DNA from: Methanomicrobiaceae archaeon
Lineage (GTDB): Archaea; Halobacteriota; Methanomicrobia; Methanomicrobiales; Methanomicrobiaceae
Assembly: GCA_029762625.1 (NCBI GenBank)
Contig: JARVGI010000011.1
Location: forward strand, 1-63,640
DNA: 63,640 bases
Direction of reading: 5' to 3'
In this document: positions 51,052 to 59,809 of the stretch, one piece after another
How positions within the stretch are numbered: position 1 is the stretch's first letter
Layout of the letters: every line of letters starts with the position of its first letter
Position numbers and translations under genes: made by a program
Notes under the pieces: model-generated
The model's input: the letters and a program-made list of their open reading frames with translations, nothing else
Database searches by the model: none
What the model was told of the DNA's origin: nothing

Positions 51052-51064
51052 TGCAGTACATATA

Positions 51065-51478
51065 CTAGTGCCCGTGCCGGGAGTGCCCGGCATTGCACGA
51101 TGAGCAGCGGCCCGTCTGCACGCAGACGAACCCGCCGCACCGCGTGCACCGCCACCGCTGCTCCTGCTCCTCGAGAAACCATGCCATTCCGTTCGCACGG
51201 ATCCTGCGCAGGTTGTTGATCATGCTCATCCCGTACTGCTCGCGGGAGCGCCGGTCGAGCCGCTCCAGGCGGTCGCAGGGAAAGTCCGCGCACTCGAAGC
51301 AGAAGGCGACCTCATGGTTTCGCAGCCGCCGGCAGGCCTTTTTTAAGGCCGTGCAGCGTTTGTCTTTCGCCCGGCACCCCTCGCAGACGGCGGGGCGCCC
51401 CGGATGGGCGATCCATGCCAGGTTCTTGCTGCAGAGGGCGCAATTCATGCCACAGGGGGCGATGAGGTGGGGTTCCAT
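51065..51478 (-). CDS. DUF3795 family protein
   Basis: 137 residues rich in Cys. The family start A-P-C-G-M-N-C-A-L-C near 8-16 is followed by C-E-G-C-R near 32, C-F-E-C-A-D-F-P-C near 60-68, and a C-terminal C-T-R-C-G-G with C-S-S-C near 110-128. These should bind zinc or iron-sulfur clusters. Function unknown; common in anaerobes. A CTATACCC element at 51515-51522 (minus strand) is a plausible promoter. Confidence 0.85.
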   Translation of the reverse strand: MEPHLIAPCGMNCALCSKNLAWIAHPGRPAVCEGCRAKDKRCTALKKACRRLRNHEVAFCFECADFPCDRLERLDRRSREQYGMSMINNLRRIRANGMAWFLEEQEQRWRCTRCGGFVCVQTGRCSSCNAGHSRHGH

Positions 51479-51644
51479 GCCGGTGATGGGAGCAGGCCTC
51501 CGGGTGCGTTGCGCGGGTATAGGCAGTGACCCCTGAAATGGTTGGCGGTCGGGATCGCATCCTGCCCTCCGATCCGACGACTGCGGTTCCCGGCGGCACC
51601 TTGATGCGATCGGAGCGCTTTGCAGGCCCGAAAACGGAGCAAGT

Positions 51645-51654
51645 CATATATAAT
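51645..51654 (+). promoter_or_regulatory. TATA box of the mini-ORF operon
   Basis: CATATATAAT predicts a start near 51676, next to the ATG at 51679, so the first ORF would be leaderless. Confidence 0.6.
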
Positions 51655-51678
51655 AGCATGTATATCACTAGCAATATA

Positions 51679-51795
51679 ATGACGCCGAACAGAAACGACG
51701 GGGATGAGGTGGCGGTCCGTGCCGCCCGCCCGGCGGTCAGCGATCTGCAGGTCTCCCCCTCCGCCATCGTCCCGAACCGGGGGACGGCCACATGA
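51679..51795 (+). CDS. Leaderless mini-ORF (38 residues)
   Basis: 38 codons, M-T-P-N-R-N-D-G-D-E and then an Ala/Val/Pro-rich stretch ending N-R-G-T-A-T. Its ATG sits at the predicted transcription start, and its stop overlaps the next start as ATGA. It is either a small protein or a leader peptide whose translation opens the next gene. No homology recognised. Confidence 0.5.
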   Translation: MTPNRNDGDEVAVRAARPAVSDLQVSPSAIVPNRGTAT

Positions 51796-52289
51796 GCTGG
51801 CTGGACCAGGAGGAGATATACCTCTTCAACGGGCTCATCTACCAGTACCTCCTGGATTATCCCCGGGATCACCCCGTCGGGGTCACGGCGAGGGAGCTGC
51901 GAGAGCACTACGGGCTTTCCCCCAGGAACTCCTACAAATTCGCGGCCGTCCTCTGCAAACACCCACGGCTCTTCTACCTGATCGGCCAGGAGTGCGAGGA
52001 CGGCGATGGACAGGGGAGCCACTTCCCGCAGATCCGCTACTACATCAGCCTGAAAAACCTAAAAAACCGGCCAATTCAGCCACCGCGAATCAGATCGCAC
52101 GCTGATTCTACCAGGTTGCCGGGAGCCTGCAGGGGGGTGACACGCACCGTTCCCTTCTCCCCCCGCACCCAGGGCTCAATACGGAGCGGTGCCCAATCGG
52201 GGACGAGAGTACCATGGACGAGATCACCATCATCGACGTGCCGGCGCAGACAGTGCTCGGGATACGGAGAACCGGGCACTACCGGCTGA
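51792..52289 (+). CDS. Unknown protein with a helical N-terminal domain
   Basis: 165 residues as an open frame. Residues 1-95 look like real protein: D-Q-E-E-I-Y-L-F-N-G-L-I-Y-Q-Y, then T-A-R-E-L-R-E-H-Y-G-L-S-P-R-N-S-Y-K, a winged-helix-like pattern. From about residue 97 the sequence becomes Arg/Ser/Pro-rich and overlaps the GyrI-like gene, which suggests that the true protein ends near there. At C-C-T-A-A-A-A-A-A (about 52060-52068) a shift of one base would give a stop at 52103-52105. The start overlaps the mini-ORF. Confidence 0.5.
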   Translation: MSWLDQEEIYLFNGLIYQYLLDYPRDHPVGVTARELREHYGLSPRNSYKFAAVLCKHPRLFYLIGQECEDGDGQGSHFPQIRYYISLKNLKNRPIQPPRIRSHADSTRLPGACRGVTRTVPFSPRTQGSIRSGAQSGTRVPWTRSPSSTCRRRQCSGYGEPGTTG

Positions 52290-52681
52290 TTGCCGAGCTC
52301 CTGCCCGAGATCGCCATCTATGCGATGGAGCAGGGCATCCCTCTCGGCATGCCCGTCTTTATCATGCACGAGAGCAGCGCCGAGGAGGCGATGGCCGCGG
52401 ACCGGGAAGGAACGGCCGACGTGGAGGTGGCCTTTCCGGTGCCGGAAGGCACCGCACCCGGCCCGGGAATGCAGGTGTATGCGCTTCCCGGCGGCAGGAT
52501 GGCCCGGACCTTCCACCGGGGCCCCTACGGGGAGTCCGAGACCACCTACCTGAACCTGTTCGCGTGGCTGGAGGAGCGGGGGCTTGCCATCGCCGGGCCC
52601 ATGCGGGAGGTGTACCACAACGACCCGCGGGAGGTCGCCCCCGAGGAGATCCTGACCGAGATCCTGGCCCCGGTCGCCTGA
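52214..52681 (+). CDS. GyrI-like/AraC effector-binding domain protein
   Basis: 155 residues. The fold of the bacterial GyrI/SOUL-like effector-binding domain is suggested by V-P-A-Q-T-V-L-G-I-R-R-T-G near 9-21, G-M-Q-V-Y-A-L-P-G-G near 84 and the conserved R-G-P-Y-G-E near 102-107, with the acidic pocket residue. It probably binds a small hydrophobic or cationic ligand. There is no DNA-binding domain. A hairpin and T-run end the gene. Confidence 0.8.
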   Translation: MDEITIIDVPAQTVLGIRRTGHYRLIAELLPEIAIYAMEQGIPLGMPVFIMHESSAEEAMAADREGTADVEVAFPVPEGTAPGPGMQVYALPGGRMARTFHRGPYGESETTYLNLFAWLEERGLAIAGPMREVYHNDPREVAPEEILTEILAPVA

Positions 52682-52693
52682 CCACCTTTTTTT
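52672..52693 (+). terminator. Terminator after the GyrI-like gene
   Basis: GGTC (52672-52675) and GACC (52680-52683) form a short stem around the stop codon; seven T follow at 52687-52693. Confidence 0.5.
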
Positions 52694-52939
52694 CTCAGAA
52701 TGAACACCCCCGGGGTGCGGGTGCACCCATCCCCCCCTTCCCCTACCTGCCGGTTCCGGACCCCCGGGCGGACCCAGGAAATAATGGCCGATTGTATATT
52801 CTCCCCGCAATTCAATGCCCAATGGACGTGGCTCCAGAGCTCCCAGTTTATCTTCCTAAATTAATAAATAATCCATTTATGGAAGTATTTTATTCTCCTC
52901 CACAAATAGTCTCTGTATTCGATCAAGAGGGGACGCTTT

Positions 52940-55900
52940 ATGATCCGCGTGCTGCTCGTCGACGATGAGCCGATGTTTCTCACGGCATCCAGGATTTTTC
53001 TGGAAAAAGACCCGGAAATCCGGTGCGAAACCGCAGGATCCGCCTCCGAGGCATTGATGCGGATGGAGGAGGGGGAGTTCGATGCCATCGTCTCCGACTA
53101 CGATATGCCCGGCATGGAGGGCATCGCATTTCTGAGGAGGGTCCGCGCAACCATCCCCAATATGCCCTTCATTCTCCTCACCGGCAGGGGGCGCGAGGAG
53201 GTGGTCATCGAGGCGCTGAACAGCGGGGTCGATTTCTACCTCCAGAAAGGATTCGAACCCAGGATCCTCTATGCGGAACTGCGGCACAAAATCCGCCGGG
53301 CGGTGGAGCGCAAGCGCACGGCCGATGCCCTGCGGGAGAGCGAGGAGAAGTTCCGGACGCTGTTCACCTCGATGAACGAAGCCTTCTCTCTCTGCGAGAT
53401 CCTCTGCGATGAGGAGGGGAGGCCCGGTGACATCAGGATCCTGGAGGCGAACCCCGCCTGGGAGAAGGAGACCGGCCTCTCCCGGGACCAGTATCTGGAC
53501 AGGAGGTTCCAGGAGGTCTTACCCGGCATCGAGCCCTACTGGATCGAGCGGTATGGCCGGGTGGCACTCACCGGCGAACCCGCCCATTTTGAAGACTACA
53601 ACCACAACACCGGGAGGTTCTACGACGTCTTTGCCTTCAGCCCTTCCCCGGGCCGGTTCGCCACCTTCCTCCACAACACCACCGAACGGAAACAGGCGGA
53701 ACACGAGCTCTTGGCCCTCAAGGGACAACTGGAAACCGAGATAGAGGATTTGAACACCCTCCGCTCCCTGAGCCTGCGCTATATTACGGGCGACGATTTC
53801 AGGGCACTCCTCCAGGAGATCCTGGAGGCCGCCATTGCCCTCACCGGCGCGGACAAGGGGACGTTGCAGCTCCTCGATCCCGCCACGGGTATGCTGACGG
53901 TTGTCGCCCAGAAGCACTTCGATCCCCCCTTCCTGGAGTTCTTCGCGCGGGTGGGCCCGGAGGATGCTGCGGCGTGCGGGGCCGCCCTGGAACGGGGAGA
54001 ACGGGTGGTGGTGGAGGATATCGCCAACAGTCCCGTCTTCGATCCCGGGTCCGCGGAGATGTTGCGGGAGGAGGGCATCCGCGCCGTGCAGTCCACCCCG
54101 CTGGTGAGCCGGGAGGGCCGGATGCTGGGCATCCTCTCCACCCACTTCCGCGAGATCCACGCCCACGCGGAACGCGAACTGCGGCTCGTCGATATCCTGG
54201 CCCGGCAGGCTGCGGATATGATCGCGCGCACAATGGCCGAGGAGGCCCTTCGGAAGAGCGAGGAGCGGCTGCAGCTGGCGCAGAAGGCGGGTAATGTGGG
54301 GGTGTTCGACTGGAACCTCGAAACCAATGAGACGATATTGTCATCGGAAATGCAGGCGCTGTTCGGCTTTCCCCCGGGACCGTTCACGTTCCGGGATTGG
54401 GCCCGGCTGGTGCTCTCCGAGGATTTCGAGCGGGTGACCACGTTCTTCCAGGAATGGTTCCAATCCGGCCGCCTCGAAGATTCCTGGGAGTACCGCTTCG
54501 TCCGCAGTGACGGATCGCTGCGCTGGATGGAGGCCAAAGGCACCATCCTGCGCGGCCCCGAGGGGCAGCCCCTGCGCATGATCGGCACCAACCTGGATAT
54601 CACCGACCATAAACTCGCCGAGCATGCCCTGAAGGAGAGCGAAGAGCGCTACAGGACGCTTCTGGAGTCCACGGCCGACAGCGTCTACGTCCTGGATCAT
54701 GAGTTTCGCAACGTGCTCGTCAACGAGGCGGCGACGCGGTTTGTGCAGATGCCGAAGGAGAGATTGCTGGGAAACAAACTCACCGACCTGTTTCCGGGGA
54801 TAGAGGAGACCGCGTTCTTCAAGGTGTTCCGGCGGGTGATGGAGACGCGCCAGGCGGAGACCGTCGAGGCGGAGTTCGTCTTTCCGGGCGGGCGCAGGGG
54901 ATGGTACGAAGTGCAGGTGGATCCCGTGCCGGAGGGGATTCTCTGCATCTCCCGGGACATCACCGCGCGCAAGCAGGCGGAGGAGGACCTGCGGGAGAGC
55001 AAGGAGAAGTACCGGCAGTTCTTCGAGCAGGATCTGACCGGGGATTTCATCACCACCGAAGACGGCTGGATCCTCACCTGCAACCCCACGTTCGTGGAAA
55101 TCTTTGGCTTCGGCTCCCTCGACGAGGCCCTGCACACCAATATCGTCGAGACCTACCCCTCCCCGGAGGACCGGAACGCGTTCATGGACCTCCTCAAACG
55201 GGAGAGAAACCTCACCAACCTCCGCAGGACCAGGACGCGGCGGGACGGCTCGCCCATCACCGTGGTGGAGAACGTGGTGGGACGGTTCGATGCACACGGG
55301 AACCTGATCGATATCCTGAGCTACCTCTATGACGATTCTGAGCGCAACGCGGCCGAAGAAGCCCTCAAAGAGGCGAATACCAAGCTCAACCTGCTCACCA
55401 GCATCACCCGCCACGACATTCTCAACCAGGTGACCGCGCTGAAGGCATTCCACATCCTCATCGAGGAGCAGGCCCACTCCAACCCCGAAGTACAGGAGAT
55501 GGTGGCGCAGGTGCAGTGCATCGCCGACACCATCCGCCGCCAGATCACGTTCACCGGCGACTACCAGCACATGGGCGAGAAGGATCCCGAGTGGCAGCAC
55601 GTGGCATGGGTGGTGGCGCGGGCGGCAGAGAGCGTCCGCATCAACGGCACCCGGCTGGCGGTGGACACCGGATCCCTGGAGGTCTTCGCCGATCCCATGC
55701 TGGAGAAGGTCTTCTACAACCTTCTCGACAACGCCATGGCGCACGGAAACGGGGTCACCGAGATCAGCGTGCGGTTCTGTGACCACGCGGACGGCGGCAC
55801 GCTCGTGATCGAGGATGACGGCACCGGGGTGCCCGCCGCCATGAAGGAGGAGATCTTCGAGAAGGGCGTGGGCACCATCACCGGCTACGGCCTCTTTCTG

Positions 55901-56023
55901 GCCAGGGAAATTCTCGGGATCACCGGCATGGCCATCCGGGAGACCGGCGAGGAGGGGGAGGGGGCCCGCTTCGAGATCGCCATCCAGGGGGATCGGTGGC
56001 GGGTTTCAGGGGCCGACACCTGA
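52940..56023 (+). CDS. Receiver-PAS-GAF-PAS histidine kinase 1
   Basis: 1027 residues. Receiver domain at ~1-118 with acidic pair V-D-D-E near 8, phospho-acceptor S-D-Y-D near 51, T-G-R-G near 79 and Lys in L-Q-K-G near 102; then PAS (~127-245), GAF (~275-430) and three PAS domains (~440-560, 567-680, 690-805). The kinase part follows: R-H-D-I-L-N-Q near 824 (phospho-His), N-A-M-A-H near 933, D-D-G-T-G-V near 959 and G-Y-G-L-F near 982. No membrane helices, so it is a soluble sensor. The receiver at the N-terminus suggests it is controlled by another kinase. GAGGGG precedes the ATG. Confidence 0.9.
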   Translation: MIRVLLVDDEPMFLTASRIFLEKDPEIRCETAGSASEALMRMEEGEFDAIVSDYDMPGMEGIAFLRRVRATIPNMPFILLTGRGREEVVIEALNSGVDFYLQKGFEPRILYAELRHKIRRAVERKRTADALRESEEKFRTLFTSMNEAFSLCEILCDEEGRPGDIRILEANPAWEKETGLSRDQYLDRRFQEVLPGIEPYWIERYGRVALTGEPAHFEDYNHNTGRFYDVFAFSPSPGRFATFLHNTTERKQAEHELLALKGQLETEIEDLNTLRSLSLRYITGDDFRALLQEILEAAIALTGADKGTLQLLDPATGMLTVVAQKHFDPPFLEFFARVGPEDAAACGAALERGERVVVEDIANSPVFDPGSAEMLREEGIRAVQSTPLVSREGRMLGILSTHFREIHAHAERELRLVDILARQAADMIARTMAEEALRKSEERLQLAQKAGNVGVFDWNLETNETILSSEMQALFGFPPGPFTFRDWARLVLSEDFERVTTFFQEWFQSGRLEDSWEYRFVRSDGSLRWMEAKGTILRGPEGQPLRMIGTNLDITDHKLAEHALKESEERYRTLLESTADSVYVLDHEFRNVLVNEAATRFVQMPKERLLGNKLTDLFPGIEETAFFKVFRRVMETRQAETVEAEFVFPGGRRGWYEVQVDPVPEGILCISRDITARKQAEEDLRESKEKYRQFFEQDLTGDFITTEDGWILTCNPTFVEIFGFGSLDEALHTNIVETYPSPEDRNAFMDLLKRERNLTNLRRTRTRRDGSPITVVENVVGRFDAHGNLIDILSYLYDDSERNAAEEALKEANTKLNLLTSITRHDILNQVTALKAFHILIEEQAHSNPEVQEMVAQVQCIADTIRRQITFTGDYQHMGEKDPEWQHVAWVVARAAESVRINGTRLAVDTGSLEVFADPMLEKVFYNLLDNAMAHGNGVTEISVRFCDHADGGTLVIEDDGTGVPAAMKEEIFEKGVGTITGYGLFLAREILGITGMAIRETGEEGEGARFEIAIQGDRWRVSGADT

Positions 56024-56051
56024 TCCTTCCCGGGAGGGGAGATCCGCTCCC

Positions 56052-56903
56052 CTAGCCCAGCCGGTAGTGGACCGTCCACTGGGTCTTTCTTAAGAACTCG
56101 CTGTGCCGGAAGAGCCGGAGCCACCCGAGTTTGGGCTCCTCGGCGTCGAAGTAGGACCATTCGTCCAGCAGCCGGATCCCGGGGTGCCACTCCTCCGGCT
56201 CCCTGCCGTCCCGGATCCCGGAGCGGAAGACGGCATCCTCCCCCATATGGAGCTCCCGCCGCAGCTTGAACTGCATCATCGCGCGCAGCGGCTCCCGCAC
56301 CCATACCGCATTGACCACCTCGCAGACCAGTTCGGAGCCGGGGAACTCCTCCGCCAGGGTCACAAACAGCCCCTTCACCGCCTCGGCCTCCAGGTACATG
56401 AACACCCCCTCGGCGAGGAAGAGGAGGGGGCCCTCATGCGCCTGCAGGCGGGGGATCCAATCCTTCTCGAGGACTGATGCGGCGATCAGGCGGTAGCGGT
56501 CGGTCTCCTCGAAGAATTCCCGTTTGAGGGCGATCACCTCGGGCAGGTCGAGGTCGTAGAAGATCACCTCCCCGTTGTCGATCCGCAGGAACCGGGAGTC
56601 GAGCCCGCAGCCGATGTTCACCACCACGCCGCCGGGCGATCCGGCCAAAAACTCCCGCACGTAGTCGTCGTAGCGCCGGGCCCTGAGGGCGATATGCACC
56701 ACCAGCCGGGGATCGAGCGTACCCTGCACGAGGGTGCGTACGAGCGGATTCTCCGATCCGGCGAATTTCATGCTCAGCGTGCGGGCGATCCCCACGGCCT
56801 TCGGGTCGGAGAGCACCGGATCTGCCGACTGCGTCTCCTGCGCATGGGCATAGAGGGTGATGAGCGAGGTGGCGGCGACGTCGCCGAGTTCGGGTGCGGA
56901 CAT
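56052..56903 (-). CDS. LCM-type (leucine carboxyl methyltransferase-like) SAM methyltransferase
   Basis: 283 residues. V-V-N-I-G-C-G-L-D-S-R-F near 86-97 is motif I of this family, followed by Y-D-L-D-L-P-E-V near 108 and A-E-G-V-F-M-Y-L near 157. Members methylate carboxyl or hydroxyl groups of various substrates (e.g. PP2A C-terminal Leu in eukaryotes, polyketide-type metabolites in prokaryotes). ATG 56903 follows GGAGAATC; GTG 56930 is also in frame. Convergent with the kinase gene, with about 30 bases between. Confidence 0.85.
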   Translation of the reverse strand: MSAPELGDVAATSLITLYAHAQETQSADPVLSDPKAVGIARTLSMKFAGSENPLVRTLVQGTLDPRLVVHIALRARRYDDYVREFLAGSPGGVVVNIGCGLDSRFLRIDNGEVIFYDLDLPEVIALKREFFEETDRYRLIAASVLEKDWIPRLQAHEGPLLFLAEGVFMYLEAEAVKGLFVTLAEEFPGSELVCEVVNAVWVREPLRAMMQFKLRRELHMGEDAVFRSGIRDGREPEEWHPGIRLLDEWSYFDAEEPKLGWLRLFRHSEFLRKTQWTVHYRLG

Positions 56904-57047
56904 TCCTGATTCTCCGTGTGCGGGTCTCACCGCACATCTGCTACAGGAACGATCGTGTGCAGGTCCTCATCAACCCTTCCCTCGCGATGTCTCCCCGTCC
57001 GATAGTCCACGGAAACCCCTAACACCCCCCGCTTCCTACAGGATCGT

Positions 57048-58238
57048 ATGCACACCCGGGTCCCCTCACGCGAGCTGGAAGGCCGCATGCGCCGGTTCAG
57101 AGCCCTGATGGATGCACGGAATCCTGACTGGGAGATGGCCGCCTTCTTCGGCAAGATCAACCTCTACTATTTCACCGGCACCATGCAGGACGGCATAGTG
57201 CTGATCCCCCGCGACGACGAGGCGGTGTTCTGGGTCCGCAGGAGCTATGCACGGGCGCGAGAGGAGTCCTTCTTTTTGCAGATACGGCAGATGGAGAGCT
57301 TCCGGGATGCGGCGGCCGCCACCCCCCATATCCCCGGCACCGTCCACCTCGAGACCGAACTGGTGCCTATCGCCCTGCTCGACCGGTTCAGGAAGCACTT
57401 CCCCTTCCGGGAGGTGCGGCCCCTCGATGCGGCGATCGCCGAGGTGCGGGCCGTGAAGAGCGCCTACGAACTCTCGTGCATGGAGAAGGCCGGCAACATC
57501 CACCGCCACGTGCTCGAGGGCTGCGTGCCCGACCTGCTCGGCGAGGGCATCAACGAGGCCGCGTTCGCCGCCCGGCTGTACGAGGTCCTGATAGAGCATG
57601 GCCACCACGGAGTCGCCCGCTTCGGCATGTTCGACACGGAGATCCGTGTCGGGCAGATCGCCTTCGGGGAGAACTCGCTCTCCCCAACCTGCTTCAACGG
57701 CCCCGGCGGCAGCCGCGGGCTGTGCCCCGCCGTGCCCCTGCTCGGGGACCGGGAGCGGAAGCTCAGGCGCGGGGACCTGGTCTTCGTGGACATCGGGTGC
57801 GGGGTGGAGGGCTACCACACCGACAAGACCATGACCTACGTCTTCAGGGGGGAACTCCCCTACGAGGCCGTGGAGAGCCACGAGCGCTGCCTGGCCGTCC
57901 AGCACGAAATGGCGGCGATGCTCAGGCCCGGGGTGGCCCCGTCGGCGATCTACGAGACGATCATGGAGAACCTGACCCCGGAATTTCGTGAGAATTTCAT
58001 GGGGTTCGGCGACCGCAGGGTCAAATTCCTGGGCCACGGCGTAGGCCTGGTGATCGACGAGCTGCCGGTCATCGCCGCGGGGTTCGATGCCCCCCTGCAG
58101 GAGGGGATGGTGTTCGCGCTCGAGCCCAAGAAGGGCATCGCCGGGGTGGGCATGGTGGGGGTGGAGAACACCTTCGCGGTCACCCCGCAGGGTGGCCGGA
58201 GCCTGACCGGCGACCATCCCGGGCTGATGCCGGTCTAG
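57048..58238 (+). CDS. M24 family metallopeptidase (Xaa-Pro aminopeptidase-like)
   Basis: 396 residues. N-terminal creatinase-like domain (~20-140) and a C-terminal pita-bread domain with metal ligands in V-D-I-G-C-G near 247 (Asp), H-T-D-K-T near 257 (Asp), G-H-G-V-G-L near 331 (His), L-E-P-K-K-G near 360 (Glu) and V-E-N-T-F near 371 (Glu). It should remove an N-terminal residue before proline, with two metals. It lies 12 bases before rsgA and is probably in the same operon. Confidence 0.9.
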   Translation: MHTRVPSRELEGRMRRFRALMDARNPDWEMAAFFGKINLYYFTGTMQDGIVLIPRDDEAVFWVRRSYARAREESFFLQIRQMESFRDAAAATPHIPGTVHLETELVPIALLDRFRKHFPFREVRPLDAAIAEVRAVKSAYELSCMEKAGNIHRHVLEGCVPDLLGEGINEAAFAARLYEVLIEHGHHGVARFGMFDTEIRVGQIAFGENSLSPTCFNGPGGSRGLCPAVPLLGDRERKLRRGDLVFVDIGCGVEGYHTDKTMTYVFRGELPYEAVESHERCLAVQHEMAAMLRPGVAPSAIYETIMENLTPEFRENFMGFGDRRVKFLGHGVGLVIDELPVIAAGFDAPLQEGMVFALEPKKGIAGVGMVGVENTFAVTPQGGRSLTGDHPGLMPV

Positions 58239-58250
58239 CGAGGGGAGAGT

Positions 58251-59333
58251 ATGACATCGCGTGAACAACCAGGACCCTCCCCGCTCCGGAACCTCGGCGG
58301 GAACGAAGTGCAGGAGGCGGCATTCGCCCGGTATGCCGGCCCCTATCTCGCCGGTCGGGTCTCCAGCCGGCACCGGACGGCCTTCGACGTGCTCATCCCG
58401 GGCGGATCCGTCCGGGTGGGGATGTCGGGTGCGCTCCGCCGCCTGGGCAGGGCGCCGGCGGTGGGGGACTTCGTGGTCCTCCTCGACCAGCCGGAGACCG
58501 GGACCCGCATGATCGTGGACATCCTGCCCCGGCGCACCGTCTTCTCCCGCGGGGCTCCGGGCGAGGACGGGGAGGCGCAGGTAATCGCCGCCAACATCGA
58601 CACCGTGTTCATCGTCACCGCGGCCGGTGCCGATTTCAACCTGCGGCGGCTGGAGCGCTACCTGGCCGTCGTCCATGCCTCAGGGGCGGAGCCGGTGATC
58701 CTGATCAACAAGGCGGACCTGGCCGATGATCCGGATGCGCTGCGGGCCAGGGCATCGGCCGTCGCAGGCGGGGTGCCGGTGCTGGCGGTCAGCGCCCTGC
58801 AGGGCGAAGGGATGATCCGGCTGGCGGAGTTCCTGCGGCCCGGGAGCACGGTGGCCCTCATAGGCTCCTCGGGGGTGGGAAAATCCACGCTCCTCAATGC
58901 CCTCCTGCCCGACGCCCTGCAGGAGACGAGCGAGGTGCGGGCGCATGACGGCAAGGGGCGGCACACCACCAGCGTGCGCCAGCTCTTCGTGCTCCCCGGG
59001 GGGGCCATGGTGATCGACAACCCCGGGCTGCGGGAGATCCAGCTCCACAGCGCCGCGGCGGGCATCGAGGAGACCTTCGCCGACGTCATCGAGCTCGCCT
59101 GCGGCTGCCGCTACCCTGACTGCCGGCACGAGGGCGAGCCCGGCTGTGCGGTCCGGGCGGCGGTGGAGGAAGGGGTCCTCCCCGGGGAGCGGCTGATGAG
59201 CTACCTGCGGCTGGTGCGGGAGGCCGAGTTCCAGGCCGAGAAAACGGTGATCGGGCTGAAACGGATGGAGAAGAAGAAGTGGAAGGGAATTGGCGCCGAG
59301 GCCCGGCGGTTCCGCGACAAAGGAGAGCACTGA
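58251..59333 (+). CDS. rsgA: Ribosome small subunit-dependent GTPase A
   Basis: 360 residues. OB-fold region at ~30-100, then a circularly permuted GTPase: G4 N-K-A-D-L near 152-156 comes before G1 G-S-S-G-V-G-K-S-T near 205-213 and G3 D-N-P-G near 256-259. A C-terminal zinc cluster C-G-C-R-Y-P-D-C-R-H near 285-294 and a later Cys completes the fold. RsgA helps mature the 30S subunit in bacteria and is unusual in archaea, so this gene was probably acquired. The C-terminus is rich in Lys. Confidence 0.95.
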   Translation: MTSREQPGPSPLRNLGGNEVQEAAFARYAGPYLAGRVSSRHRTAFDVLIPGGSVRVGMSGALRRLGRAPAVGDFVVLLDQPETGTRMIVDILPRRTVFSRGAPGEDGEAQVIAANIDTVFIVTAAGADFNLRRLERYLAVVHASGAEPVILINKADLADDPDALRARASAVAGGVPVLAVSALQGEGMIRLAEFLRPGSTVALIGSSGVGKSTLLNALLPDALQETSEVRAHDGKGRHTTSVRQLFVLPGGAMVIDNPGLREIQLHSAAAGIEETFADVIELACGCRYPDCRHEGEPGCAVRAAVEEGVLPGERLMSYLRLVREAEFQAEKTVIGLKRMEKKKWKGIGAEARRFRDKGEH

Positions 59334-59483
59334 GGAGGCAAACACGGCACCGGGGGTTACAACTCGGCCCGTCGGGGGCCGTGCGGCACCGCCATCCCGG
59401 ATAGTCGTGCACTCATCTCTGCAGCAGTGCCGCGATGTTAATGCGTATGCCCGCCGATATGAATGCAGGAGAGAAAAGATACC

Positions 59484-59651
59484 ATGGCCCGCCAGGAGAA
59501 TATTGGGTACGCAGCCGCCGTTGCGGGAGGGGCCGGCGTGGGGCTGCTGCTGGGCAGCGAGTTCCCGGGCACCGCCACCACCCTGCTGGGCGCGGCACTG
59601 GCGATCATCGCCATCGCCGCGATCGCGCTCCTCTCGTTTTGGAAACCCTGA
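59484..59651 (+). CDS. Small membrane protein
   Basis: 55 residues: a short polar start, then a Gly/Ala-rich helix with small-residue zipper spacing (G-G-A-G-V-G-L-L-L-G near 16-25) and a second Ile/Ala-rich helix at the C-terminus. Probably two membrane passes. The ATG 59463 is also in frame; GGAG lies about 12 bases before the ATG at 59484. Confidence 0.5.
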   Translation: MARQENIGYAAAVAGGAGVGLLLGSEFPGTATTLLGAALAIIAIAAIALLSFWKP

Positions 59652-59809
59652 CCATCGAGAGCCCGGGATCGATTTCGGCCGGGCCCTCCTTTCATCAGGC
59701 CGTCCATCGGTGCGCCACCCCACGCTCCCGATCCTTTGCTCGTTAAAAATTTTCCTACAAAGATAATTGATAGATAAAAAATAATTGAAATATACTAACA
59801 CTCGCCGGG

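Noticed and set aside
51792-52289. The 51792 gene as a toxin-antitoxin or defence pair with the mini-ORF
   Set aside because: Apart from the ATGA overlap and small size nothing supports it; the N-terminal domain resembles a winged helix rather than a toxin fold.
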